Positions 33,972 to 43,179 of a stretch of DNA of 64,000 bases are shown piece after piece. Origin of the DNA: Armatimonadota bacterium (GTDB lineage Bacteria; Armatimonadota; Chthonomonadetes; Chthonomonadales; Chthonomonadaceae); NCBI GenBank assembly GCA_028871815.1, contig JAGWMJ010000009.1, forward strand, positions 120,623-184,622, written 5' to 3'. Made by a program: the position numbers and the translations under genes. The notes below the pieces were generated by a model that made no database searches, was not told the DNA's origin, and saw only the letters and a list, made by a program, of their open reading frames with translations. How positions within the stretch are numbered: the first letter of the stretch is position 1; every line of letters starts with the position of its first letter.

Positions 33972-35342
33972 TCACGCTACCGGTTCAAAGTGCGCCGTGA
34001 AGTGGCGCAGAAAAGCCGGTTGGCTTGTAATTCGCAGGCCGTGAATACTGGACCGGCTCTCATAGACGCCGATAATCAGTTCAGCCACGTAGTCAACGTG
34101 GCTCTGGGTGTACACACGGCGCGGAATGGCAAGGCGCACCAGGTCCATCGGTGCGAACGTCTCGTCGCCGGTCACCGGGTTGTGCTTGCCAAACATCACG
34201 CTACCAATCTCCACACTGCGTATGCCGCCGGCAAGGTAGATGGCGCAGACGAGCGCCTGACCAGGATACTGCTCGATGGGCACGTGCGGCAGAAAGCTGC
34301 GCGCATCCAGGTAGAGAGCATGGCCGCCGGGCGGCTCAACAAACCGGATACCACGGGCGCGCAGCTTGTCGGCGAAGTAGGTGACGCACGCATGTCGGTA
34401 GTCGAGGTACCTCTCGTCCTGCGCCTCCTGGATGCCTACGGCAAGCGCTTCCAGATCGCGCGCCGCCAGCCCCCCGTACGTTGGAAAGCCTTCGGTGAGG
34501 ATCAGTAGGTTGCGGGCCTGCTCCGCCATCGCGTCGTCGTTCACGGCCAGAAAGCCGCCGATATTGCAGATGCCATCCTTTTTGCCGCTGAACGTGGCGC
34601 CATCGCAAAGGCTGAACATCTCCTGGGCGATCTTGTGGATGCCCACATGCGCGTAGCCGGCCTCCCGCTGCTTGATGAACCAGGCATTCTCGGCAAACTG
34701 GCAGGAGTCGAGGAAGAATGGAATGCCTCGCTTGCGCAGCGCCGTGCTCACTGCGCGGATGTTCGCCATAGAGACCGGCTGACCACCGCCCGTGTTGTTG
34801 GTTATCGTCAGCATGCCCAGTGGGATGTCCGCTGTGGAATCCAGCAGCGTCTCTAGCGCAGCAATGTCTACATTTCGCTTGAACGGATGAACCAACTGCG
34901 GGTCCTTGCCCTCTGGAATCACCAGATCAACGGCCTCAGCGCCGGAGTATTCGATATTGGCGCGTGTGGTGTCAAAATGGTTGTTCGAGGGCACCGTCCG
35001 CCCCTTCCCCCCGGCGATCTGAAATAGGATGCGCTCCGCCGCACGGCCCTGATGGGTGGGAATCACATGTTTGAGGCCGGTAAGCTCCCGAACCACCTTC
35101 TCGAATCTGAAGTAACTCTGGCTGCCGGCGTAGCTTTCGTCCGCAACCATCATGGCGCCCCACTGCGCCGCCGACATCGCCGCTGTGCCGCTATCGGTCA
35201 GCAGATCGATGAGCACATCCTCCGCGCGCATCAGAAACGGGTTGTAGTGCGCTCGAGCGAGGATCTCCACGCGCTCTTCCGCAGTGGTGAATCGGATCGG
35301 CTCAACCACTTTGATCTTGAACGGTTCAATGACGGCCTTCAA
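33972..35342 (-). CDS. tnaA: Tryptophanase (beta-eliminating PLP lyase)
   Basis: 456 residues. Splits L-Trp to indole, pyruvate and ammonia. The PLP lysine lies in FSGKKD (Lys255). The overall sequence resembles tyrosine phenol-lyase, but the positions that separate the two enzymes point to tryptophanase: Asp124 after Phe123 (Thr in the phenol-lyase), Ile379 in VEIGS (Arg381 in the phenol-lyase), and His447 in LRHFTA (His463 of the E. coli tryptophanase). These alignments are from memory. No TnaC-like leader peptide was seen in the 100-nt divergent space to the ankyrin gene. It lies beside aromatic amino acid degradation genes. Confidence 0.85.
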   Translation of the reverse strand: MKAVIEPFKIKVVEPIRFTTAEERVEILARAHYNPFLMRAEDVLIDLLTDSGTAAMSAAQWGAMMVADESYAGSQSYFRFEKVVRELTGLKHVIPTHQGRAAERILFQIAGGKGRTVPSNNHFDTTRANIEYSGAEAVDLVIPEGKDPQLVHPFKRNVDIAALETLLDSTADIPLGMLTITNNTGGGQPVSMANIRAVSTALRKRGIPFFLDSCQFAENAWFIKQREAGYAHVGIHKIAQEMFSLCDGATFSGKKDGICNIGGFLAVNDDAMAEQARNLLILTEGFPTYGGLAARDLEALAVGIQEAQDERYLDYRHACVTYFADKLRARGIRFVEPPGGHALYLDARSFLPHVPIEQYPGQALVCAIYLAGGIRSVEIGSVMFGKHNPVTGDETFAPMDLVRLAIPRRVYTQSHVDYVAELIIGVYESRSSIHGLRITSQPAFLRHFTAHFEPVA

Positions 35343-35443
35343 AACGTGCCTCCCAGAGCCGGCCGCGAGCGAGTCGATGCCCGTTCCGCGCCTGGCTGTC
35401 GACCTCCATCTTACCCCGGCGGCTGCCCGGCGATCGCACCGCC

Positions 35444-37138
35444 ATGACGCGTTCCAGATCCCGTTTGCAGCCGTTGATCGCTCTGGTTACGCTTACATTC
35501 TGCCTCGTTCTGTTTGGTCGGTTGGCATGGCGCCGGTATCATCGCTATATCGACCGTCAGTTGCTGCAGGCTTCCTGCCACGGAGACCTGAGAAAAGTCC
35601 GGCACTGGCTCGAACTGGGCGCTGACCCAAACGCACTGGATGACGGCGCCGGCCCCTGCTTCGGCCCACCACTCCTGGAGGCGGTATCGTGGGGTGCATA
35701 CCCCGCCGCAAGAGCCTCCGGGCGAGTGAAACCATCCGCGAGTGACGTGCGCACCTTTCGAATGAGGGCGGAAGCTATCAGCCGGTTGCTGCTTCAACAC
35801 CACGCTAACCCGGATGCGCGCGGTCGGTACGCCGGTGGGTCTCTGGCAACCGCCGCAGGCGTAGGCTGGCACAGTCTGGTCCAACTGCTTCTGCATAACG
35901 GCGCCAGTGTGGATGGCGGTGTGGGCTGCAAGGAATCGCCATTGGCTGCGGCCGCTGGCGGAGGCGACCTGTCGACAGTGAGCTTGCTGCTGGCATCAGG
36001 CGCGAACGTAAACGGCGCTCGGACCGACGCACTGTCGCCGATCTCGGCGGCCGCTCAGAACCCGAGCCCTCAGGTCACGCTGCTTCTGGTCCACCACGGC
36101 GCCGCCTTAAACGGTAACGTCAACGATCTGCAGTCGCCGCTGGCCGCGGCGGTTCTTGGCAGAAACGGGGCGCTGGCAAATGTGCTGCTGACGCGCGGGG
36201 CATCGCCGAACGGCTCGCCGCATGACGCGACCAGCCCTCTGTGCGCGGCGATCGGCCAGCGCTACTTCGGCCTTGCAGAGCGGTTACTGCATCTCGGCGC
36301 GAGTATACGCGGAGTAGGCCCTGTTCCCCAAGACCCGCTGCGAGCCGCTGTCGCGATGGACAATGTCCCGCTCACGCACGAGCTGTTGGCGCGTGGAGCA
36401 AGCGTAAAAATATCCGCTGGCGTGCTCGAGAGCGTCCGCTCGGTCGCCATGATGCGGCTGCTGGTGGCTCACGGCGCAAACGTACTCGCGGCAGACAGCC
36501 AGGGCACGACCGCGCTGATGGCCGCAGCAGCAAGTGGGGAGATACCGGTCGTACGCCTGCTGCTTTATCTGGGGGCAGCAGTGAACAGCAGAGATGCGAT
36601 GGGTATGAGCGCGCTGGACTACGCTGTGGCGGCCGCACGCCAGCAATACGGCGCGGCCAGGCGTTCTCCCCCAAACGTGGCACGCTGTATGCAGCTGCTG
36701 ATCGCCCATGGCGCCGAACCAGCCGATGTCCGAGACCATGACAGCTCCCTGATGCTGGCCGCATACCCCGGCTGCAAAGCAATTGAACAGGTTTTGCTGG
36801 CGCACGGAGCCACCGTTGACACCAGGAATCCAGACGGGTGGACTGCCGCACAGTTTGCCGTGATGAACCGGGCGCACGATGTACTGCGCCTGCTGTTGCG
36901 ATCTGGCGCGAGCCCGAATGGAAGGGATAAGGCGCGTCGCACGCTGCTGCAGCTCGCGGTTGGAGATAGCGACGCGCCCGCCGTCAGCGCACTATTGGCC
37001 GCCGGGGCGGATCCGAAGGCGGAGACTTCAACGGGCGGAACGGTTTTGGATGAGGCCCGCCATTTGCGGCACAGTACGACGATTGTGGGGTTGATTCAGG
37101 CTGCGCTGCCGAAGCCGGTAAACGCGCCACGACCGTAA
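35444..37138 (+). CDS. Membrane-anchored ankyrin-repeat protein
   Basis: 564 residues. A basic N-terminus and one hydrophobic segment (~10-27) form a signal anchor. The rest is a run of about 12-14 ankyrin repeats, with the motif pattern LLLxxGAxxN/D-xxxxxSPLxxAA repeating roughly every 33 residues (for example LLLASGANVNG, LLLTRGASPNG, LLLYLGAAVN). The repeats are likely outside the cytoplasm and serve for protein binding. Two arrays with slightly different consensus may be present. It converges with phhA, 20 nt apart. No enzymatic domain. Confidence 0.85.
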   Translation: MTRSRSRLQPLIALVTLTFCLVLFGRLAWRRYHRYIDRQLLQASCHGDLRKVRHWLELGADPNALDDGAGPCFGPPLLEAVSWGAYPAARASGRVKPSASDVRTFRMRAEAISRLLLQHHANPDARGRYAGGSLATAAGVGWHSLVQLLLHNGASVDGGVGCKESPLAAAAGGGDLSTVSLLLASGANVNGARTDALSPISAAAQNPSPQVTLLLVHHGAALNGNVNDLQSPLAAAVLGRNGALANVLLTRGASPNGSPHDATSPLCAAIGQRYFGLAERLLHLGASIRGVGPVPQDPLRAAVAMDNVPLTHELLARGASVKISAGVLESVRSVAMMRLLVAHGANVLAADSQGTTALMAAAASGEIPVVRLLLYLGAAVNSRDAMGMSALDYAVAAARQQYGAARRSPPNVARCMQLLIAHGAEPADVRDHDSSLMLAAYPGCKAIEQVLLAHGATVDTRNPDGWTAAQFAVMNRAHDVLRLLLRSGASPNGRDKARRTLLQLAVGDSDAPAVSALLAAGADPKAETSTGGTVLDEARHLRHSTTIVGLIQAALPKPVNAPRP

Positions 37139-37158
37139 ACCGCAGCTCGGCGCTGGCT

Positions 37159-38085
37159 CTATCTGCGCTCCGCCTCATCGAGAAACCGCGCCAGATCGGC
37201 CTTTCCAAGGTGTGGTTCGCCCGGAGCCACGTGGTCCAGCCGGCCCTGCCGCATCCACTTCTCCAGCAGATCCACCTGATCAAAGAGGTGAGCAAAGGAC
37301 TCAACGTGGAACAGCAGCGGCTGATAGTGGTTGATCTCGAAGTACTGATTGATCACCCACTCCAGCTGGATGGGATATCGCTGCACCTCCGCGGCCTCGA
37401 TGGAGTGGCGCAGCTCTCCAAACGAGCTCAACAGGCCGCTGCCGTAAGCTTTGAGGCCATCGGGTCCGCGCATCAGTCCAAATTCGATCGTGAACCAGAA
37501 GAAGCGGGCCAGCGCCTTGTAGACGCTGGCAATGCGAGCAGCGCGCTCGGCCCTATTCCTGATTGACGCAGCGATCTCCACCGCGGTATGGGCACAATCG
37601 CCGAATCGGACCAGCGTATCGGCGAAGGCGGTGTCGGTGTGCATGGGGACGTGCCCGGCGATGTCATGGAAGATATCGGGCTCCGGCAGATAGTCCAGAC
37701 GGCCCGCGTCGCGAATGGTGATGGTGGTTGGGAACTCGCGGTTGCGAAGCCGGTCGAAGAAGACAAAAGCCGGCACATAACCACTTACCGGCCGCGCCTT
37801 GAATCCCGTAAGCGGCGAAAGGAACCGATTGACGTCGTCAAGTCGCGGCACTCGCTTTGAATCGAGGCACAGGTTGGATATACCGGCGAGAAAGTGCGAG
37901 TTGGCGTACTTGTTCCAGGGATCCTCCATACGCGCATAGAGGCTGCGCCACGCGGCATGGTTCTCCTCAGTGTAGAGTTCGTAAGGCTGCTCTATGTACA
38001 ACTCGCCGGATTGGCGCGCGTGCTCGATGTAGGGCGAATGGTTTGTGGTGAGGCCCGCCAGACCCTTAACCGCCGCTGCCTTCAT
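37159..38085 (-). CDS. phhA: Phenylalanine 4-monooxygenase (aromatic amino acid hydroxylase)
   Basis: 308 residues. Fe(II)- and pterin-dependent hydroxylation of Phe to Tyr. The iron triad is visible: His140 and His145 in PDIFHDIAGHVPM, and Glu201 in FFWFTIEFGL. ATG 38085 has GGAGG close upstream; in-frame codons back to 38184 overlap the ligase gene and are rejected. No ACT regulatory domain is present, as in most bacterial enzymes. It feeds tyrosine into the HppD/HmgA route encoded divergently. No pterin recycling gene (phhB) is seen in the window. Confidence 0.92.
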   Translation of the reverse strand: MKAAAVKGLAGLTTNHSPYIEHARQSGELYIEQPYELYTEENHAAWRSLYARMEDPWNKYANSHFLAGISNLCLDSKRVPRLDDVNRFLSPLTGFKARPVSGYVPAFVFFDRLRNREFPTTITIRDAGRLDYLPEPDIFHDIAGHVPMHTDTAFADTLVRFGDCAHTAVEIAASIRNRAERAARIASVYKALARFFWFTIEFGLMRGPDGLKAYGSGLLSSFGELRHSIEAAEVQRYPIQLEWVINQYFEINHYQPLLFHVESFAHLFDQVDLLEKWMRQGRLDHVAPGEPHLGKADLARFLDEAERR

Positions 38086-38150
38086 GTCGTCACCTCCGCA
38101 CGCGCCTATGCGTCCGTTACCGCGCCACTTCCGAAGCTGATCGTCACGCC

Positions 38151-39845
38151 CTACCCTGCAGCCTTGAACTGGGTCGACTTCCACTGCTCAAACAGGGGTT
38201 TCAGCTTGATACGCTGATACTTACCCGTTGAGGTTACCGGAAAGGTCTCGCCGAAAACCACCACCTTCGGGCACTTGGCAAACGGCAGCCGTTCTCGACA
38301 CCAGATGATCACATCCTGCTCGGTGAGCGATCCAGGCTCCTCGGGCTGAACGTAGGCACCGATCTCCTCGCCGTAGAAGTCGTTGTCAAATCCAACGGCC
38401 ATGGCCGCCTTGACGCCGGGAACTGTGGCCAGAACCTCGTCAATGTCGAACGGCGAGTAGTTGACGCCACCTCGAATGATCAACTCCTTGATGCGCCCGG
38501 TGATGAAGTAGTACGGCGAGCCATCTGGCCCGGGGCGCCAGAACCCCTCGTCGCCGGTCCTGAACCAACCGTGCGCAAACGCATCGGCATTTGCCTGTGG
38601 CCGCTTGTAGTAACACTGCATCACGTTGGCCCCACGCACTACGATCTCGCCGCGTTCGTCCTCGGGCTGCTCCTCACCTGCTGCATTGTGGATCGCCATG
38701 TCGTTGGCCGAGATTGCGCAGCCGATAGAAGGGAAGCCGCATTCGAACATCCAGTGCACATAGGCATTCTCGTCGAGCAGTGGAGGGAGGAAACAGGAGT
38801 AGCAGGTGGTCTCGGATAGGCCATAGCCATGAACGACACGCACACCGAACAGGTCGTGAAACTGCTTCGCAAGCCCGGTTGTGAGCGGTCCGGCGCCGCA
38901 AATGACGTGCCGGAGCACGCTCGGGGTCGATCGCTTGTAGAGTCGCGGCTGCGCGCAAAGAAACGCGAGAACCGTCGGTACCACGCTGGCCCAGGTGCAG
39001 TGCTCGTGCCTCAGCGTGTACCAGAACGTATGTGCGCGGAAGCGGTCGTTGAGGACCACGCTCCCTCCCGAGACCAGCGGGGTCATCAGCGTGACGACCA
39101 CTCCGTTGACGTGGTGAATGGGCAAGATGCAGAAAGCACGATCGCGCGATGTGAAACCATGCCAATCTGCGATGCTCAACGCATCATTCAGCAGGTCCGC
39201 CTGGTCCAACACCACACCCTTCGGCGCTCCGGTTGTCCCGGAAGTGTAGACGATCAGAGCCTCCGCGGTTTTCGGTACCTCCGGCAGGTTGGCCGGCGGA
39301 GCGTTCAGCAAGTCCGTAAGGCTCTCCAGATCTCCTGTCGCGGGTCCCGCGATAATCCATCGGCCCACGGCCGGTAGCCGCGCCATGAGGCGGCGTGCCC
39401 GATCGAGTTGTGACGGCAGCACAAATACCGCAGCCGCTTCGGCGTTCTCCAGTACGAACGCCGCGTTATCCTCCTCTTCACCTGCGTTTACGGGTACCAC
39501 GCACATACCTGCGATCCAGGCGGCAAAGTAGACGAGAACCGTGTCGGGGTCGTTCGCCATCAGCGTGCCGATCCGACTACCAACCGCGAGGTTCAGGCGC
39601 GAGTGCAGGGCATGCGCCAACCGGGACGCCAGATCGAAGAACTCCGCGCGCGTCCATGCGCCGGCACGCTTGCCTTCCCGATACCATGTGAGCCACGACG
39701 CCTGGTCGGCTTCATGGCTGCGATCGCTCAGGAGGCTGCCGATGCTCTGCCACGGGGTGAACGCCTTGCGATCCACACCGCTGGAGAGGCGCTGCGCGGA
39801 AGCGATCAATCCAGCCGTTTCGCTGCTGTAACTTTCAGAACTCAC
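38151..39845 (-). CDS. AMP-dependent synthetase/ligase (acyl-CoA synthetase family)
   Basis: About 564 residues from GTG 39845. Activates a carboxylic acid as acyl-AMP, usually then as acyl-CoA. Motifs are IVYTSGTTGAPKGVVL (the phosphate-binding loop), VHGYGLSETT, WFRTGDEGFW, and TGRIKELIIRGGVNYSP with a downstream STGKYQRIKL catalytic Lys. The open frame continues upstream to 39950, but that would run across the putative -10 of hppD, so GTG 39845 is preferred. It sits 65 nt before phhA and divergent from hppD, hinting at an aromatic or phenylpropanoid acid, but the substrate is not known. Confidence 0.85.
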   Translation of the reverse strand: MSSESYSSETAGLIASAQRLSSGVDRKAFTPWQSIGSLLSDRSHEADQASWLTWYREGKRAGAWTRAEFFDLASRLAHALHSRLNLAVGSRIGTLMANDPDTVLVYFAAWIAGMCVVPVNAGEEEDNAAFVLENAEAAAVFVLPSQLDRARRLMARLPAVGRWIIAGPATGDLESLTDLLNAPPANLPEVPKTAEALIVYTSGTTGAPKGVVLDQADLLNDALSIADWHGFTSRDRAFCILPIHHVNGVVVTLMTPLVSGGSVVLNDRFRAHTFWYTLRHEHCTWASVVPTVLAFLCAQPRLYKRSTPSVLRHVICGAGPLTTGLAKQFHDLFGVRVVHGYGLSETTCYSCFLPPLLDENAYVHWMFECGFPSIGCAISANDMAIHNAAGEEQPEDERGEIVVRGANVMQCYYKRPQANADAFAHGWFRTGDEGFWRPGPDGSPYYFITGRIKELIIRGGVNYSPFDIDEVLATVPGVKAAMAVGFDNDFYGEEIGAYVQPEEPGSLTEQDVIIWCRERLPFAKCPKVVVFGETFPVTSTGKYQRIKLKPLFEQWKSTQFKAAG

Positions 39846-39915
39846 GCCATTGTGTTCCCGGATGTGCCGCCGGTCCGATGATGCCGGCGATTTCGATTTT
39901 GGCAGATGCGAATCG

Positions 39916-39921
39916 TATAAT
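39916..39921 (+). promoter_or_regulatory. Candidate -10 element (TATAAT) of the tyrosine degradation operon
   Basis: Perfect TATAAT 45 nt before the hppD start, in the divergent space between the ligase gene and hppD. No strong -35 is found (TTTCGA at 39891-39896 is distant). It is similar in form to the element at 2111. Confidence 0.45.
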
Positions 39922-39965
39922 GGTATCGCATAACGCTCCGTGACGAGCACCGAGAGGAGAACCCA

Positions 39966-41072
39966 GTGTCAAATGAAGGAATGCCCCTACGAGGCATCGA
40001 TCGGCTTCGCTTCTTTGTAGGCAACGCACGGCAATCGGCCTACTTTTACCGAAATGCGTTCGGCTTCGACGTCGTGGCCTATGCCGGTCTCGAAACAGGC
40101 AGTCGCAATGAGGCCGCCTATGTGCTGCGCCAGGGCTCCATCACGTTTGTGCTGGCTTCACCGCTTGGCCCGGACCACCCCGATAACCACAGGCTGATAG
40201 AGCACGGTGATTCGGTTCAGGACGTTGGTATCGAAGTCGACGATGTGCAGGCCGCCTTTCACGAGGCGGTCCGGCGCGGGGCACGGCCCGTGACTGAGCC
40301 GCAGGTGCTGGAAGACAGGAACGGCGTCTACGAGATTGCCAGCATTCAGGCGTACGGCGATACCACCCACAGCTTCATCAATCACGATGGATACCACGGC
40401 GTGTTCGCGCCCGGGTACGAACCGCTTGAAGCGGAGCGGTATGACGCAGGCAGTTTCCATTCTTCCGGCCTCACCGCCATCGACCATGTCGTCGCAAATG
40501 TGGAAGAGGGCCGCATGAACGAGTGGGTTCAGTTCTACGAACAGGTGCTGGGATTCAGCCAGTTGGTGCACTTCGACGACAAGGATATCAGCACCGAGTA
40601 CTCCGCTTTGATGTCGAAGGTGGTGCAGGATGGCGGCGGCCGGATCAAGTTCCCTATCAATGAGCCGGCGGATGGGCTCAAGCGCTCTCAAATCGAGGAG
40701 TATCTGGAGTACTACGGCGGCCCCGGAGTGCAGCACATTGCCCTGGCTACCGATGACATTGTCGGTACGGTGACCAACCTGCTGCGAAATGACGTATCGT
40801 TCCTCAAGGTGCCACAGACTTACTACGATGCCCTGCCCGACCGTGTCGGCCGTATTGACGAGGACTTCAAACAGCTGGCGAAGCTCGGCATACTTGTGGA
40901 CCGAGACGACGAGGGATACCTGCTGCAGATATTTACCAAACCGGTGGAGGATAGGCCCACGCTCTTCTTCGAGGTGATCGAGCGACACGGCTCGCGCAGT
41001 TTCGGCAAAGGCAACTTCAAAGCGCTCTTCGAGGCGATCGAGCGCGAACAGATGTCGCGCGGAACGCTCTAG
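39966..41072 (+). CDS. hppD: 4-hydroxyphenylpyruvate dioxygenase
   Basis: 368 residues. Converts 4-hydroxyphenylpyruvate to homogentisate. It has the two vicinal-oxygen-chelate halves of the family. Iron ligands are His174 (LTAIDHVVAN), His257 (PGVQHIALAT) and Glu336 (LFFEVIERHG); the C-terminal GKGNFKALFEAIE motif is present. The start is GTG 39966 with GAGGAG upstream. First gene of the run hppD, FAH-family hydrolase, hmgA, flavin reductase. The aminotransferase that would make its substrate from tyrosine is not in this cluster. Confidence 0.94.
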   Translation: MSNEGMPLRGIDRLRFFVGNARQSAYFYRNAFGFDVVAYAGLETGSRNEAAYVLRQGSITFVLASPLGPDHPDNHRLIEHGDSVQDVGIEVDDVQAAFHEAVRRGARPVTEPQVLEDRNGVYEIASIQAYGDTTHSFINHDGYHGVFAPGYEPLEAERYDAGSFHSSGLTAIDHVVANVEEGRMNEWVQFYEQVLGFSQLVHFDDKDISTEYSALMSKVVQDGGGRIKFPINEPADGLKRSQIEEYLEYYGGPGVQHIALATDDIVGTVTNLLRNDVSFLKVPQTYYDALPDRVGRIDEDFKQLAKLGILVDRDDEGYLLQIFTKPVEDRPTLFFEVIERHGSRSFGKGNFKALFEAIEREQMSRGTL

Positions 41073-41077
41073 CAGCG

Positions 41078-41998
41078 ATGAAGCTTGTCCGATTCCTTCG
41101 ACCGGGCTCGGATCAAGCCGAGGTCGGCATGGCAGCCGGCAATACCATCCGCCCTCTGGCGGCTATGGCTCCGCCGGGAGGCTGCTGCGATGTCCGGGCT
41201 GCGCAGGCGGCGATGCAGGCACGTGGAGCCGGACAGGCGACCGGCGAGGAGCAGCTGGCGCTGCGGGATGTGACGGTTCTGGCCCCGGTTGCGCCGCGGT
41301 CGTTCCGCGACTTCTACGCGTTTGAGCAGCACGTTGTCGCAGCTCGACGGAACCGAGGGCTTGAGATGGTAGCCGAATGGTACGACGCACCAGCTTTCTA
41401 CTTCTCGAATCCGGCCGGGCTTATCGGGCCTGGCGAAAGTGTGGTGTGGCCGGAGGAGACTCAGGCACTGGACTTCGAGCTGGAACTGGCCGCCGTGATC
41501 GGTGTTGAGTGCCGCGATCTAAGCGCTTCCGCAGCCGATGAGGTAATCGCGGGGTTCACCGTTCTCAACGACTGGAGCGCGCGCGACATTCAGAAGCACG
41601 AGATGAAGGTGGGCCTTGGACCGGCAAAGGGCAAGGACTTCTGTACGTCGCTCGGCCCGTGGCTCGTAACCCCGGATGAGTTGGCGCCGTTCACGCATAG
41701 GCACGCCACACGCGGCTGCACGTACTCGATGCGCATGACGGCGGCAGTGAACGGCAAGCAGATATCTGCGGGCAACAGCGGAGAGATGCGCTGGACCTTT
41801 GCCGAACTGATCGAGCGGGCCAGCTCGTGCGCAACACTCCAGGTGGGAGACGTGATCGGTTCCGGTACTGTTGGCACCGGCTGCATCACGGAGTTTCCGA
41901 CAGGCACGTGGCCGTGGCTGCAGCAGGGCGATGTTGTGACGCTCGAGGTGGAGGGGATCGGGCGGTTGGAGAATCGCCTGGCTCGATCCCCTCGATAA
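41078..41998 (+). CDS. Fumarylacetoacetate hydrolase (FAH) family protein
   Basis: 306 residues. Expected to cleave fumarylacetoacetate to fumarate and acetoacetate, the last step after homogentisate ring opening. FAH fold landmarks: metal-site Glu residues in LDFELELAAVIG, FTVLNDWSARDIQ, LGPAKGKDF and SLGPWLVTPDEL, and GSGTVGTGC near the end. It starts 5 nt after hppD. The two-domain size is smaller than eukaryotic FAH (~420) but matches many bacterial fumarylpyruvate or FAA hydrolases, so the substrate assignment leans on the neighbours. Confidence 0.85.
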   Translation: MKLVRFLRPGSDQAEVGMAAGNTIRPLAAMAPPGGCCDVRAAQAAMQARGAGQATGEEQLALRDVTVLAPVAPRSFRDFYAFEQHVVAARRNRGLEMVAEWYDAPAFYFSNPAGLIGPGESVVWPEETQALDFELELAAVIGVECRDLSASAADEVIAGFTVLNDWSARDIQKHEMKVGLGPAKGKDFCTSLGPWLVTPDELAPFTHRHATRGCTYSMRMTAAVNGKQISAGNSGEMRWTFAELIERASSCATLQVGDVIGSGTVGTGCITEFPTGTWPWLQQGDVVTLEVEGIGRLENRLARSPR

Positions 41999-42018
41999 GC
42001 GCTCCAGGAGAAGAGACG

Positions 42019-43179
42019 ATGCCAGGGTATATGCAGCTGGGCCAGATTCCGCGAAAGCGCCACACGCAGTTCCGAAAAGCCGATGGCGGCCTCTATTCGG
42101 AACAGCTTTTCGGCACGCGAGGCTTCTCGGGCATCGCTTCGCTGCTCTATCACATCCATCCACCGACGCAGGTGATGGAGTGGTCACCGGTAGAGTGTGC
42201 TGACGCCGAAATGGAGGAGCATGCGGCTCTCCATCACCGTCACCTCAGGACCGGCGCGATGGAGCCTTATGGCGACCCGGTCTCGGGCCGCATACCGCTG
42301 ATGCAGAATGCCGACGTCCGCATCGGCATCTGCGTGCCTGCCGCGCCGATGCCGTACTTCTATAAGAATGCCGATGGCGACGACCTGTTATTTGTCCACA
42401 GGGGCTCAGGCCGGCTGGAGACGATGTTCGGCGCCCTGCCTTTTGGCGTCGGCGACTACCTTGTGGTACCCCGCGGCACTATCTATCGCATCGTTACCGA
42501 CGGCGCACCTGCACGTTTTCTGGTTATCGAATCTGCGACGCCGATCCAGACGCCCAAGCGGTATCGCAACGAATACGGCCAGCTGCTGGAGCATGCGCCG
42601 TACTGCGAGCGCGATATGCGGGGTCCGAGCGCGCTGGAGACGCACGATGAGGCGGACCGGTTTGAAGTCCGCATCCGGGCGCGCGGCGCGATGGCGTCGT
42701 ACTGGTACCCGTTCCATCCGCTGGATGTAGTTGGCTGGGACGGGTTCGTATATCCGTGGGCATTCAACATTGCCGATTTCGAGCCGATTACGGGCAGCCT
42801 TCATCAACCGCCCCCCGTTCATCAGACGTTTGAGGCGGCGAACTTCGTCGTATGCTCGTTTGTCCCGCGGATGCTCGATTACCATCCGAACGCCATTCCG
42901 GTGCCCTACAACCACAGCAACGTAGACAGCGACGAGATGATCTACTACGTCAACAGCCGGTTCGGCAGCCGCCGTGGTATCGAGGAGGGTTCGATCACGC
43001 TGCACCCCTCCGGCCTGCCGCACGGGCCCCAGCCGGGCGTGGTGGAGTCAAGCCTCGGTCAGACGCGCACCGAGGAGTTGGCTGTTATGGTTGACACATT
43101 CCGACCGCTTCAACTGTCTGCCGCCGCACTTCCGCTCGAGGATGCCGCCTACCCGATGAGCTGGAATCCGGCCACGTGA
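42019..43179 (+). CDS. hmgA: Homogentisate 1,2-dioxygenase
   Basis: 386 residues. Opens the homogentisate ring to maleylacetoacetate using Fe(II) and O2. Typical segments are TQFRKADGGLYSEQLFGT, SLLYHIHPPTQ, DLLFVHRGSG, GDYLVVPRGT and VVGWDGFVYPWAFNI. The metal-site region reads PYNHSNVDSDEMIYYV (His299, Glu306) and LHPSGLPHGPQPG (His335). ATG 42019 has AGGAG at 42006-42010; the frame is open upstream inside the previous gene. It overlaps the next gene by 4 nt. A maleylacetoacetate isomerase gene is not present here. Confidence 0.92.
   Translation: MPGYMQLGQIPRKRHTQFRKADGGLYSEQLFGTRGFSGIASLLYHIHPPTQVMEWSPVECADAEMEEHAALHHRHLRTGAMEPYGDPVSGRIPLMQNADVRIGICVPAAPMPYFYKNADGDDLLFVHRGSGRLETMFGALPFGVGDYLVVPRGTIYRIVTDGAPARFLVIESATPIQTPKRYRNEYGQLLEHAPYCERDMRGPSALETHDEADRFEVRIRARGAMASYWYPFHPLDVVGWDGFVYPWAFNIADFEPITGSLHQPPPVHQTFEAANFVVCSFVPRMLDYHPNAIPVPYNHSNVDSDEMIYYVNSRFGSRRGIEEGSITLHPSGLPHGPQPGVVESSLGQTRTEELAVMVDTFRPLQLSAAALPLEDAAYPMSWNPAT

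Noticed and set aside
41519..42187. Minus-strand frames opposite the FAH and hmgA genes
   Set aside because: Both sense genes are complete with active-site motifs; antisense frames have none.
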